Assembly (NCBI GenBank): GCA_020429915.1 | Contig: JAGQKV010000021.1 | Span: 1 to 64,000 of the forward strand | Reading direction: 5' to 3' | Source of the DNA: Candidatus Omnitrophota bacterium | Lineage (GTDB): Bacteria > Omnitrophota > Gorgyraeia > Zapsychrales > Zapsychraceae | DNA: 64,000 nt | Shown here: positions 20,301 to 27,644 of the stretch, piece by piece | Position numbering within the stretch: the first letter of the stretch is position 1 | Layout of the letters: every line of letters starts with the position of its first letter | The notes under the pieces: model-generated | Told to the model about the DNA's origin: nothing | Databases searched by the model: none | The model's input: only the letters and a program-made list of their open reading frames with translations | Translations under genes and position numbers: made by a program

Positions 20301-23300
20301 CTTTCAACTCGGCGGGCATTCGCTGCAGGCCATCCGGCTCATTTCCCGCATCCGGGCCGATCTGAGCGTGGACCTGCCGCTGCGGTTGTTTTTCGAATCT
20401 TCCCATGTGGCCGATTTGGCCGTGCAGATAGAAGCCGCTCGAGAGTTGGCTACCCGACGTCCGCCATTGGAATTGTCGGCGGTACCCCGCGGCCAACGGA
20501 TGCCCTTGGCGTTCACGCAACAAAGGTTGTGGATCCTCGATCAGTTAGAGCCGGGGAGCAGCGCCTATAATATGCCGACGGCGATCGGTATCAAGGGGCC
20601 GTTCCGGGTGCAGTTGTTCGAACGTATTTTCAATACCATTATCCAACGGCATGAAGTACTCCGCACCGCATTCGCGGAGGAAAACGGACAACCCTATCTG
20701 GTGATCGAACCGGAACTCAGTATCAGTCTGCCCGTGGAGGACCTTACACATGTGCCGGCGGAAAAACTAAAGGAAGAGGCGTGGCGGATCGCCACGCGTG
20801 AAGCGGCAACGCCCTTTGATTTGACGCGCGGTCCGTTGGTCCGCGCCCGGGTACTGCGGTTGGAAAAAGATGAGCATGTGCTGATGTTTACCACGCATCA
20901 TATCATTACGGACGGCTGGTCGATCGCGGTATTCGTTGAAGAGATCCAGCAAATGTACACCGCGTTCTCGAGCAATCTGCCGCCCGTGTTACCTGATCTC
21001 CCGATACAATTCGCGGACTACGCTTATTGGCAGAATGAGTGGTTTAAAGGAGAAGCCCTTAAACCGCAAATCGAGTACTGGAAGAACAAGATGAAGGGAG
21101 CGCCGGCCTTGCTCGAACTTCCCACCGATCGGGTTCGGCCGCCAATCGAAGGATACGCCGGTACCAACATCGATTTCATGCTGGATGCGGATCTCACCGC
21201 CAGATTGAAGAAGTTGGCGCAGGAGTCGGGCGTGACATTATTTATGCTGTTGCACGCGGCGTTCCTGCTGCTGCTGGCCCGTTACAGCCGTCAGGAAGAT
21301 ATCGTGTTAGGGACACCGACTGCCAACCGTAACTTTCACGAAGTAGAACCGCTTATCGGATTTTTTGTCAACACTCTATTGTTGCGGGTCGACCTCTCGG
21401 GTGATCCGACTTTTGAGCAACTGCTTAAACGTGTCCGGCAAACGGATATCGAGGCGTTCGAGCAGCAACAGGTCCCCTTTGAACATTTATTGGAAACGCT
21501 GAGACCTGAACGAAGCCTCAGTTATTCCCCCTGGTTTCAGGTGCTTTTTGTCTTGCAGAACACACCTGGCTGGGATTCGCGTCAGATCAAGGACCTGGAG
21601 TTTTACGATTTCGGCTACGAGACCACCTCAGCCAAGTTTGACCTTTGTCTGGATATGCGGGAGGACGAGAACCGTTTAACAGGTTTATTCCAGTACAAGA
21701 CAGAGTTGTTTGATGCCGCTACGATCAACGGGATGATCTGCCAATTCCGGCGGTTGCTGCAGGGAATTGTCCAGGGGACTGACAAAAGAATATCCGAATA
21801 CAGCCTGATTGAGCAGACGGATGCCGATAAAATCCTGTTGGAATGGAACCGGACGGACAAAGAATATCCTCACGATCAGTGTATCCATCAACTGTTCGAA
21901 GAACAGGTCAAGAAAAGACCTCAGGCGCTGGCCCTCGTCCAGGAAGATCGCCAATTGACCTATGAACAGTTAAATCGGCGTGCCAATGTGCTGGCACACT
22001 ATTTGCGGAACAAAGGAGTCCGGCCCGGCAAGTTTGTCGGCGTTTGCATTGAACGATGCCCGGAGATGATTGTCAGCCTGCTGGCCATTCTCAAGGCCGG
22101 AGGAGCCTATGTTCCGCTCGACCCGAATTATCCGACGGACCGACTGCAGTTTATGATTGACGACACGGGACTGGCCGTGGTCTTAACCAGCCAGCGAGTT
22201 TTTGACGAACGCTCACTTTTATTCAGCGACGCGGTCGAAGCCGTATGTTTGGACTCCCATTGGGAAACCATAGAGCAGGAGTTCGACGGACGGGGACATC
22301 AGCCGCCCAACGGTTATCCGTTAAATTCCGGCAATCTGGCCTACATTATTTATACATCAGGATCTACCGGTACCCCCAAGGGGGTCATGATCGAACACCG
22401 GTCACTCGTGAATTATGCCTGTTGGGCGCGGCATGCTTTCGGTATCACGCCGGAGGACCGTTTCTTGCAATTCGCTTCGATCAGTTTCGACGCCGCTGGA
22501 GAGGAGATTTATACGGCGCTCACGAGCGGTGCGGCCCTGGTGTTACGGACGGATGAGATGATCAGTTCGGGGCGGACATTCTTCGAGTTATGCGGACGCT
22601 GGGGGATAACCGCGTTGGAAACGCCTACCGCCTACTGGCACCAGCTTGTAACGGATCTGATGAATGAACCGGACATTGAGATCCCTGGGTGTCTTAAGGT
22701 TTTCGTTATCGGCGGCGAACGGGCTTTGCCGGAAAAAGTCCGGAATTGGGCCCGCCGGGTCGGCGCCCGTCCCCGGTTGATTAACGGATACGGTCCGACC
22801 GAAACGACGATCGCCTGTACAGCCAAGTACCTCAGTCCTGCGGAATCAGAATCGCAAGCGTTGCGTGAAGTGCCGATTGGAAATCCCGTCGCCAATACCC
22901 AGGCATTTATCCTGGATGAACACCGGCAACCGTTACCTGTCGGGGTTCCGGGCGAACTGTATATCGGAGGGGACGGCTTGGCGCGCGGTTATCTCAATCA
23001 GGATGCCCTCACTGATGAGCGGTTTGTGATGGTCGCGTTTGAGGGCGGTCCACCGCAACGGCTGTACCGGACGGGTGACCTGTGCCGTTACCTGCCGAAC
23101 GGTGATATCGAGTATCGGGGTCGGATTGACGATCAGGTGAAGATCCGGGGATTCCGCATAGAACTCGGCGAGGTCGAATCGGTTCTGGCGCAGCATCCGG
23201 AGGTCGGGGAATGTACCGTGCTGGTCAAGGAAACGGGCGACGCCAACAGGCGCCTCATCGCCTATGTGGCTGCGGATGAGAAGCGTGTCGATGGTCCCGA

Positions 23301-25962
23301 GCTACGTGCCTTTATGCAGGAACGGTTGCCGGAGTATATGGTCCCCTCCGGCTATCTCCTTATGGCGCAACTGCCTGTATCCGGCGCGGGAAAGATAAAC
23401 CGGCAAGCCCTTTTGGCCATGCCGGTCGAGCAGGATGGTGGCAGGGAATATATCCCTCCCAGGGACGAAATGGAACAAAAGGTTGCCGCTATTTGGCAGG
23501 ATGTATTGGGATTGGAAAAAGTCGGCATACACGATAATTTCTTTGAACTCGGCGGCCATTCGTTGATCGCTACACAATTGGTCTCGCGTGTTTTGCAGGT
23601 TTTCGGGGTGCGGATGCCGCTGTTGGAACTGTTCCAGCAGCCGACGGTGGAAGGCGTTAGCGACTACATTCGGGAGCAGCAGGGGCAGGATGCCCATGGA
23701 TTCACGGCCGAGATCATCCCGCAGGATCGGTCCGATAATATCCCCGCTACGGCCGGACAACAACGGTTGTGGAATATCGAGAAACAGAATCCGGGATTGC
23801 CGACTTATAACATGCCGGCCGCCTTTCGCGTCAGAGGATCCCTGGTTGTCGACGTGCTTCGCCGTGTCATCAGGGAAATGGTCCGGCGTCATGAATCACT
23901 GCGAACGACTTTTAAAGAAGTCGATCAGACCCTCAATCAGGTGCTTCACGAAGAGATTCCGGACGTTGTGGCATATATGGATTTACGTGACGTGCCGGAC
24001 GTACAACGCGAGGCGGAGGTCCGGCGTTTGGTGGAAGAGGAAAAAGCCACACCCTTTGATATGGCGACGGGACCGCTTTTGCGTGTACGCGTATTTCAGG
24101 TGGAACCGGCCGTGTTTTATTTAACATTGGTGATGCATCACAGCATATCCGACGGTTGGTCGGTGGAAATCATTGTCCGTGAACTGGCCGTGTTGTACGA
24201 GTGTTTTGCCAACAACCGGCCGTCCATCCTGCCGGAGTTGCCGATTCAATTTGCCGACTATAGCCTTTGGCAAAATCGTTGGCAACAGACGGATGATTAC
24301 CGGCGTAAGGTCGACTACTGGCGAAATAATCTCAGGGGAGCCCCCCCGCTGCTTACCGTGAAGACGGATTTTCCCCGTCCGGCTGTGCGTTCCTTTGAAG
24401 GAGCGGCGGTTCCTATGGTCTTGGATTCCGCCGTGTTCGAACCGGTCCGCCGTCTTTCCCGTGAACTGGGCGTGACGCTGTTTATGGTCTTAGTCGCCGC
24501 GTTTGCCATTGTTCTGCGCCGGCAGTTCGATCAGGAGGATGTGTTGATCGGAACCGCGGTGGCCCGTCGCAACCGGCGCGAAGTCGAGGATTTGATCGGA
24601 TTGTTCACCAATAATATCTGCCTGCGCCTGGATGTTTCCGGAAGTCCCACGTTTGCCCAGTTGGTCCAGCGGACGCAAAAGGTCTGCCTTGACGGATACG
24701 CCCACCAGGATGTGCCTTTGTCGATCATTACCGAGGCCGCGGGAGCCGAGATACGAAAGGATTATCATCCGCTCTTTCAGGTGACCATGGTTCTGCAGAA
24801 TGCATCCGCCAATACCGGGTGGACACTGCCGCAGCAGAATGTGGAAATTACCGGGATTCCGCACGAGTCCACAAAAGCCAAGTACGATCTGACGTTTGGC
24901 TTGGAAGAGGCGGAGGGAGCTTTGCATCTGAATTTAAATTACAGCACGGACCTGTTTAAGGCGACCACGATTATGGAGATGCTCAACGGCTTTCGTTCAG
25001 TGCTTATCGAAGCGGCCGCCGATCCCCACCATTCGATTTCAGACATAGGCGACCGTCCGGCTCGGACGGAACCGGTTCCCGTGATTTCGGAAAAACCCGG
25101 TTTGAGCGTGGAAATTTCACGTTCGCTGGTCAGTATGCAGAGCGGCTCCGGATATCAAGGTGCGTCCGCGCAGGCTCCGCTGTTTCTGATTCATCCGGGG
25201 GGAGGCAATGTGTTCTGTTACATGCCGATGATCCCTGCCCTGGGACCGGGGTTGCCGGTTTACGGACTGCAATCCGTCGGTCTGGAAGGTGAGCATCCGC
25301 CGCTCATCACCGTCGAGGAGATGGCGGCGCACTACGTGGATTTGATCCGCCGTGTTCAACCCGAAGGACCGTACCGGCTGTTGGGGTGGTCGTTCGGCGG
25401 TGTGGTGGCCTATGAGATCGCCCGCCTGTTGACGGCCGGTGATCAACAGATCGAGATGCTGTCTGTGATCGACAGTTACATCCCCAGTCTGCACAAATTG
25501 AATATCTTCGGCGGTGCCGGGGATGATGCTACAGTGATCGGACATTTGGTCGAACATCTCGAAGGGATGTTCGGTTGTTCCCTCAAGGTGGACCGCCGGC
25601 GCTTGAATAAGCAGCCCAACGTTGATCAGCTGGCCTACGTGCGGCAGTGCGCGGTCAATGCCGGTATGTTGCCCGACAGTTTCAGTGACGGACAGATGCA
25701 GAATTTTTACGCGGTTTACAAGGCGAATCATATGGCGGCGCAGGCATATCAGCCGCAAGCCCTGCCACTTCCGGTTAATTTGTTCTGCCCCCGCAAACAG
25801 AACTTTGTTTTGGTCCGTGCCAATGTCCACGCCTGGAAGAAATTGACAGGAGACCGCGTTAAGGTGTTTGATGTCGGCGGAGATCATTATTCGGTGATGC
25901 AAAGTGAGAACCTCACGGCCGTGGTTAAAGAATTGCGCCGTCAGATGGGAGGCCGGACATGA
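11338..25962 (+). CDS. Non-ribosomal peptide synthetase, C-C*-A-T-C-C*-A-T-C-A-T-C-TE (4874 aa)
   Basis: Second megasynthase. Approximate residues: C 15-445 (HHIVADG at 144); C* 462-910 (HHILTDG at 601); A3 926-1428; T Ser1478; C 1536-1975 (HHIAFDA at 1670); C* 1990-2440 (HHIITDG at 2128); A4 2452-2945; T Ser2995; C 3054-3495 (HHIITDG at 3187); A5 3515-4025; T Ser4075; C 4137-4580 (HHSISDG at 4267); TE 4613-4874 with GWSFG (Ser4685), Asp4712 and His4850. Pocket residues: A3 D-L-K-N-V-G-S-D-V (unassigned), A4 D-V-W-H-I-S-L-V-D (serine type), A5 D-A-E-E-V-G-G-I-A (unassigned). The terminal C is joined to TE without a carrier domain. The start follows a GGAGGTG site inside the end of the upstream gene. 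There is no epimerisation, methylation or oxidation domain. Confidence 0.95.
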   Translation: MTSETQQQAFVFPLSFAQQRLWFLDQYEGGSATYNISHALRAEGRIDVPALERALNAVVARHETLRTTFRTMDRQPVQVIHPEVRIPIPVEDMTSVPMEGRLRRAADLVTRESRLPFDLSTGPLLRLKLFRLAGDNHILHINIHHIVADGWSMHVLVRELIAAYQADLEGRTLDLPELAIQYVDFAQWQRDWLQGEALSTRLAYWKEKLSGVPRKLDLPTDRSRPPFMTFQGKAKTYSVDRDLRERLEDISHASRATLYMTMLAAFAALISYYTREEDVVIASPIANRNRPEIEPLIGFFVNTLPLRVRLQGNPTFTELLKQVEQTCHEAYQNQDLPFEKLVNDLGLVRDLSRAPLAQIAFAHQNVRMPDLEMAGLRFTDFEVQTGTAKTDLVVLLEEEPRGMLARVEYNTDLFDEATIDEILAGYQRLLKTLADDPARPLNDLYRGAQLRDLTPAETSAEDTVISGYLQKSNLTENQLHLWLGQKLIGDNPLYNLKTVYTLHEPVDYQHFQNAFQKIVDLNENFRTVFVEEGGFPGQRVLDELRYEVPYLDFSDVTDPAAAARDWIESQSGRVFDLSRPSFESVLIKIAEDKYQWYMNQHHILTDGWSLHLTYNQLTEFYRASLEGRLDRVEAKPQFGKYIEDEQAFRRSERHRRARSYWEGLMCERPEAPDFYGITPPRKATAIQRISRPQQGTLIRRINALREHPQLAGLAEHTLKYNFFLALYALFISRISGRRTVSIGVPVHNRRTREHVDIQGLFMHILPLFIDINENESLIDLMQQIKRKTFNAMKHGQYVVRNSPRDPAYDVLFNYQMWRLPNFYKKAFELEWLHSGHTFESCGLQVHDFEKEVRGEERLTFDFEFKLEIFDEPLREQAMTHFFRLLESSLDDISRPMRGLEMVSQDERRGRLTDLNDTVTEYPKDMCVHQLIEQQALRTPDKTAVVCGDRRMTYRELDARANQLARHLTQAGIRPGQAVGICCRPGTDMITGLLGILKSGAAYIPIDPTYPADRLRTMFEAAPLAALIVHDASVELHNFAELKGDAGFRVINLDAQREELDAQSATAPQSTVSSGDLVYMIFTSGSTGTPKAAGVYHAGFTNLLWWFTRTLDLTAADNVLVISSLSFDLTQKNLYAPLLVGGTLNFNPDCYYDPKHIADIVVEQGITWLNCTPSAFYPILDRARTDRYQPLQGLRYVVLGGEPIALPRLRPWLESSTFTGRVMNSYGPTECTDVTTYHILSEATVAADQSVPIGRPVANTQHYVLDEYLRPVPAGVPGELCIAGDCVGAGYIFDAEMSAVKFIDNPFGNGKLYRTGDIVRLRSDSEIEFVGRSDDQVKIRGFRIELGDITAALNRHPAVKESVVIAADDGRGNKSLAAYVVGNNGPICPASLRNDLKNELPEYMVPHSVTQIESMPLSPNGKLDRRALPSPAETVTEEETAYEAPRNELEQSLAAIWSEVTGAVRVGIHDNFFDLGGHSLMATQIVSLIRDAVGAEIPVRALFEAPTVAGLSAVVTDALSAGVRVDARPIPRVSREERIALSYGQEHIWVMENMTDAKATFNMPVALRVAGPVDTDRLQHVLDEIIDRHEVLRTIIKTDGMEFFQCIQSPAGLPLEIIDVDALPEAKQEEYGRRFIMEEARRPFDLTTGPIIRAYLLRFGSADHILVINVHHIAFDAFSANIILREIGILYRDLAPARPSPLPQLAVQYADYAAWQRGELSGPEYRDKLRVWQDRLKGADASLPLPTDNPRPAVQTYAGADRRFTLDAETVAVLERLARDSSSTLYMTLLAAFATVISQWCGEEDIVLASPVAGRTHKDTAGMIGLFVNLLPQRIDLSGNPTFTELLERVRTMCLESQEYQDVTFDHIIGSLDIPHDPGRSPFSQVVFNLQHAPEDRFSVDNLEFSPVEYERDTANTDIAVMMDQEAGGAVRGMIEFNTDLFRPETIDNLLRNFIAVVREAAVQPGRQLSAIYEACGLDATMAHRSQKEKDPFGYYLQHSNLSGHQLILWAGQQLDRENPIYNSTITYRMPEPIDIDHFRKAFQAVIDTRDSLRTVIRKVDGIPQRHVVDHLEYHVIHQDFSREDDPEAAVQAWISRQAKTAFPLDQCLFRCALLKVAENDCLWFMSQHHIITDGWSQVLVYKSTSEFYKQSLQDELSLPALPQFEDYVDLERSYRGSEREKKDATYWEALLAEKDDALTYYGRSPVKQGTAMTRLSRRLGEELSAGIMRWVEGQETERNTAESIKFQIFLTVFAVFLWRISGKRVFNIGIPLHNRRGKDTKDVTGLVMRVVPLRVDIDPQATFRELMATIRRSLLKAMQHGQYLINNNHKDPVYDVLLNFHTWKGEPFYAKALTVDWKHPMQAFESLALNVHDMERDMGGRAANLQIDFDFHREVFPPELQQQTMNHFCHLLSQCIGNLDHPVQKISLLMPDEERQILRDWNDTAMPLPETCIHRVIEEQAARAPEAIALRYEDRSMSYVQLNAEANRLAHYLRANGVRRDVLVGICMERSLEMVIGLLAIVKAGGAYVPVDPTYPRDRIAFMLEDSGVSLLLTQQRLAGQLPEHAARVVCVDTDQEHWAVQAATNPQIDIAPADLAYMIYTSGSTGKPKGAMNTHVAILNRLLWMQREYQLTAEDRILQKTPFSFDVSVWEFFWPLMAGATLVVARPEGHKDSAYLRDLIIKEGVTTLHFVPSMLQIFLEEEGIERISSLKRVICSGEALSVEVQNRFFARLSAGLHNLYGPTEAAVDVTYWACRPDDDRHTVPIGRPVANTQIYILDPDMRPVPVGVAGELHIGGIQLARGYHNREELTREKFIPDPFSDDPQDRLYKTGDLATFMSDGNIEFLGRIDHQVKIRGFRIELGEIETALLRHPHIKECVVVAHKDAGGNDSLVAYLVADGGEPKLDEVRAFLLESLPDYMVPAVMMVIESMPLSPNGKLDRRALPEPQASRSGLSSEYASPRTPLEEQLVEIFKELLGLDRVGIHDNFFQLGGHSLQAIRLISRIRADLSVDLPLRLFFESSHVADLAVQIEAARELATRRPPLELSAVPRGQRMPLAFTQQRLWILDQLEPGSSAYNMPTAIGIKGPFRVQLFERIFNTIIQRHEVLRTAFAEENGQPYLVIEPELSISLPVEDLTHVPAEKLKEEAWRIATREAATPFDLTRGPLVRARVLRLEKDEHVLMFTTHHIITDGWSIAVFVEEIQQMYTAFSSNLPPVLPDLPIQFADYAYWQNEWFKGEALKPQIEYWKNKMKGAPALLELPTDRVRPPIEGYAGTNIDFMLDADLTARLKKLAQESGVTLFMLLHAAFLLLLARYSRQEDIVLGTPTANRNFHEVEPLIGFFVNTLLLRVDLSGDPTFEQLLKRVRQTDIEAFEQQQVPFEHLLETLRPERSLSYSPWFQVLFVLQNTPGWDSRQIKDLEFYDFGYETTSAKFDLCLDMREDENRLTGLFQYKTELFDAATINGMICQFRRLLQGIVQGTDKRISEYSLIEQTDADKILLEWNRTDKEYPHDQCIHQLFEEQVKKRPQALALVQEDRQLTYEQLNRRANVLAHYLRNKGVRPGKFVGVCIERCPEMIVSLLAILKAGGAYVPLDPNYPTDRLQFMIDDTGLAVVLTSQRVFDERSLLFSDAVEAVCLDSHWETIEQEFDGRGHQPPNGYPLNSGNLAYIIYTSGSTGTPKGVMIEHRSLVNYACWARHAFGITPEDRFLQFASISFDAAGEEIYTALTSGAALVLRTDEMISSGRTFFELCGRWGITALETPTAYWHQLVTDLMNEPDIEIPGCLKVFVIGGERALPEKVRNWARRVGARPRLINGYGPTETTIACTAKYLSPAESESQALREVPIGNPVANTQAFILDEHRQPLPVGVPGELYIGGDGLARGYLNQDALTDERFVMVAFEGGPPQRLYRTGDLCRYLPNGDIEYRGRIDDQVKIRGFRIELGEVESVLAQHPEVGECTVLVKETGDANRRLIAYVAADEKRVDGPELRAFMQERLPEYMVPSGYLLMAQLPVSGAGKINRQALLAMPVEQDGGREYIPPRDEMEQKVAAIWQDVLGLEKVGIHDNFFELGGHSLIATQLVSRVLQVFGVRMPLLELFQQPTVEGVSDYIREQQGQDAHGFTAEIIPQDRSDNIPATAGQQRLWNIEKQNPGLPTYNMPAAFRVRGSLVVDVLRRVIREMVRRHESLRTTFKEVDQTLNQVLHEEIPDVVAYMDLRDVPDVQREAEVRRLVEEEKATPFDMATGPLLRVRVFQVEPAVFYLTLVMHHSISDGWSVEIIVRELAVLYECFANNRPSILPELPIQFADYSLWQNRWQQTDDYRRKVDYWRNNLRGAPPLLTVKTDFPRPAVRSFEGAAVPMVLDSAVFEPVRRLSRELGVTLFMVLVAAFAIVLRRQFDQEDVLIGTAVARRNRREVEDLIGLFTNNICLRLDVSGSPTFAQLVQRTQKVCLDGYAHQDVPLSIITEAAGAEIRKDYHPLFQVTMVLQNASANTGWTLPQQNVEITGIPHESTKAKYDLTFGLEEAEGALHLNLNYSTDLFKATTIMEMLNGFRSVLIEAAADPHHSISDIGDRPARTEPVPVISEKPGLSVEISRSLVSMQSGSGYQGASAQAPLFLIHPGGGNVFCYMPMIPALGPGLPVYGLQSVGLEGEHPPLITVEEMAAHYVDLIRRVQPEGPYRLLGWSFGGVVAYEIARLLTAGDQQIEMLSVIDSYIPSLHKLNIFGGAGDDATVIGHLVEHLEGMFGCSLKVDRRRLNKQPNVDQLAYVRQCAVNAGMLPDSFSDGQMQNFYAVYKANHMAAQAYQPQALPLPVNLFCPRKQNFVLVRANVHAWKKLTGDRVKVFDVGGDHYSVMQSENLTAVVKELRRQMGGRT
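12721..14085 (+). other. C* domain 2
   Basis: Residues about 462-915 of the second NRPS, directly after a canonical C domain with HHIVADG. It carries LTENQLHLWLGQKL, HHILTDGWS, IGVPVHNRR, HGQYVVRN and LQVHDFE. Clear similarity to the other two C* copies over the whole length suggests a module-level duplication of the C-C* pair. Confidence 0.75.
17305..18665 (+). other. C* domain 3
   Basis: Residues about 1990-2443 of the second NRPS, after a C domain whose motif is HHIAFDA. It carries LSGHQLILWAGQQL, HHIITDGWS, IGIPLHNRR, HGQYLINN and LNVHDME. It precedes the serine-type A domain. Confidence 0.75.
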
Positions 25963-27644
25963 ATCTTTTGAAGTTCTTATGGAACAATTCCCGCAAACTG
26001 GTCGTGGTGGCGATCGTCACCAGCATTGTCTGCGGCCTCGCCACCGCGGGTCTGGTGGCCTGTATTCACGCGGCACTCAGTAACGCGGCGTCGGTCCCGG
26101 GGCGGATTGCCTGGGGTTTTACCGGCCTATGCGCGCTCAGCCTGCTCTCGGGGATTGTGGCGCAGGTCATCCTGGTGCATATTTCCCAGGGTGCGATTTA
26201 CGATTTGCGCATGCGCCTCAGCCGGCAAATTCTCAGTACACGTCTGCGCGACCTGGAACGGATCGGCCCGCACAAATTGTTGAGCAGTCTGACCGACGAC
26301 ATTATGGCCCTGAGCTACGGCCTGCTGGCCGTCCCGATTATCAGCGTGCAGGTGATGATCGCGGTCGGTTGCCTGGTGTATCTCGGATATATTTCGCTGC
26401 CGCTTTTGGGGGTGATTGTCGGTTTTCTCGCGGCGGCGATGGTCAGTTACTGGATTCCTTCCAGTGTCGCGATCAAGCGGCTGGAGAAGGCGCGGGAACA
26501 GCAGGATTTTATGTTCAAACACTTTCGTGCGTTAACGGAAGGGGCCAAGGAACTCAAGATCAACAGCGGACGGCGGCACGCGTTTTTTCACGATGTCTTT
26601 CATCCGACGGCCGAGACGTACCGCCGGCAGAATGTGATCGGCTTTTCTATCTACGCGGCCGCGGCGAATTGGGGTTATTTGTCCTTCTTTCTGATGATCG
26701 GAGTCGTGATCTTTGTCTTGCCGGCGTTCCTGAAGATGGATGCCGATTTGCTGACCGGCGCGACATTGATTCTATTGTATCTGCGCTCGCCGCTGGAACT
26801 TATTTTCTCGATGGTCCCGGAGTTGGCCCGCAGTCAGATTGCCTTGAAGAAAGTCGAAAAGCTGGGCATCGATTTGTCCGCGCCGGACGACCGGACCCTG
26901 GACAAGGCCGCTCATACCGACACCGAGTCGGGTCACCGGCTGGAGCTGCGCGGCGTCAGTTACAGTTTTGATCATGAGGAAAGTCACCATTTTCAGCTCG
27001 GTCCGTTGAACGCCTCGTTCCGGCAGGGGGAAACCGTCATGATTATCGGCGGGAACGGGAGCGGCAAGAGCACGTTGGTCAAATTACTTGCGGGCCTTTA
27101 CGCGCCCGACGGCGGCGAGGTGCTGTGGGACGGCTGCGCAGTCAACGACGCCAACCGCGACGATTTCCGTCAGAATTTTGCGGCGGTTTTCTCGGACTTC
27201 TTTCTTTTTGAAACGTTGCTGGGGATGCCGGTCGAGGGACTGGATGCCCGCGCCAAAGAGCATTTGCGCCGTCTTCAGCTGGAACATAAGGTCCGTATCG
27301 AAGGGGGACGCTTCTCCACGCTGAACCTGTCCCAGGGCCAACGCAAACGCCTGGCCCTGTTAACCGCTTTTCTGGAAGACCGTCCGTTTTACGTGTTCGA
27401 CGAATGGGCCGCCGATCAGGATCCATACTTCAAGGGAATTTTTTATACGCAGATCTTGCCGGCGTTAAAAGAAAAAGGCAAGGGCGTGATTTGTATTACG
27501 CATGACGAAAAATATTTTCACCTCTCCGACCGCCTGATCAAACTGGATTGTGGTAAGATCGAGGACGTTCGGGAAGCGGTGGATATCCGTTTTAACGATG
27601 AAGGAGTCATGATCCATGACACGCGTAAGTCTGTTTCCTCCTGA
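25959..27644 (+). CDS. Cyclic-peptide-type ABC exporter (SyrD/PvdE family)
   Basis: 561 aa, one fused half-transporter: about six membrane helices (1-300) followed by an ATPase domain. Walker A is GGNGSGKS (about 364-371), the signature is LSQGQRKRL (about 457), Walker B ends in FDEWAADQDP (catalytic Glu about 482) and the H-loop is THDE (about 515). The DEWAADQDP phrase and overall length are typical of the SyrD/PvdE exporters that move non-ribosomal peptides or their precursors across the inner membrane. The ATG overlaps the stop of the NRPS gene (ATGA), so translation is probably coupled. It should work as a homodimer and export the product of the NRPS to the periplasm. An RND pump and TolC-like factor follow downstream for possible onward passage. 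Confidence 0.92.
   Translation: MNLLKFLWNNSRKLVVVAIVTSIVCGLATAGLVACIHAALSNAASVPGRIAWGFTGLCALSLLSGIVAQVILVHISQGAIYDLRMRLSRQILSTRLRDLERIGPHKLLSSLTDDIMALSYGLLAVPIISVQVMIAVGCLVYLGYISLPLLGVIVGFLAAAMVSYWIPSSVAIKRLEKAREQQDFMFKHFRALTEGAKELKINSGRRHAFFHDVFHPTAETYRRQNVIGFSIYAAAANWGYLSFFLMIGVVIFVLPAFLKMDADLLTGATLILLYLRSPLELIFSMVPELARSQIALKKVEKLGIDLSAPDDRTLDKAAHTDTESGHRLELRGVSYSFDHEESHHFQLGPLNASFRQGETVMIIGGNGSGKSTLVKLLAGLYAPDGGEVLWDGCAVNDANRDDFRQNFAAVFSDFFLFETLLGMPVEGLDARAKEHLRRLQLEHKVRIEGGRFSTLNLSQGQRKRLALLTAFLEDRPFYVFDEWAADQDPYFKGIFYTQILPALKEKGKGVICITHDEKYFHLSDRLIKLDCGKIEDVREAVDIRFNDEGVMIHDTRKSVSS

Noticed and set aside
11860..25902. Many minus-strand frames of 100-260 aa opposite the NRPS genes
   Set aside because: All are antisense shadows of conserved NRPS domains.
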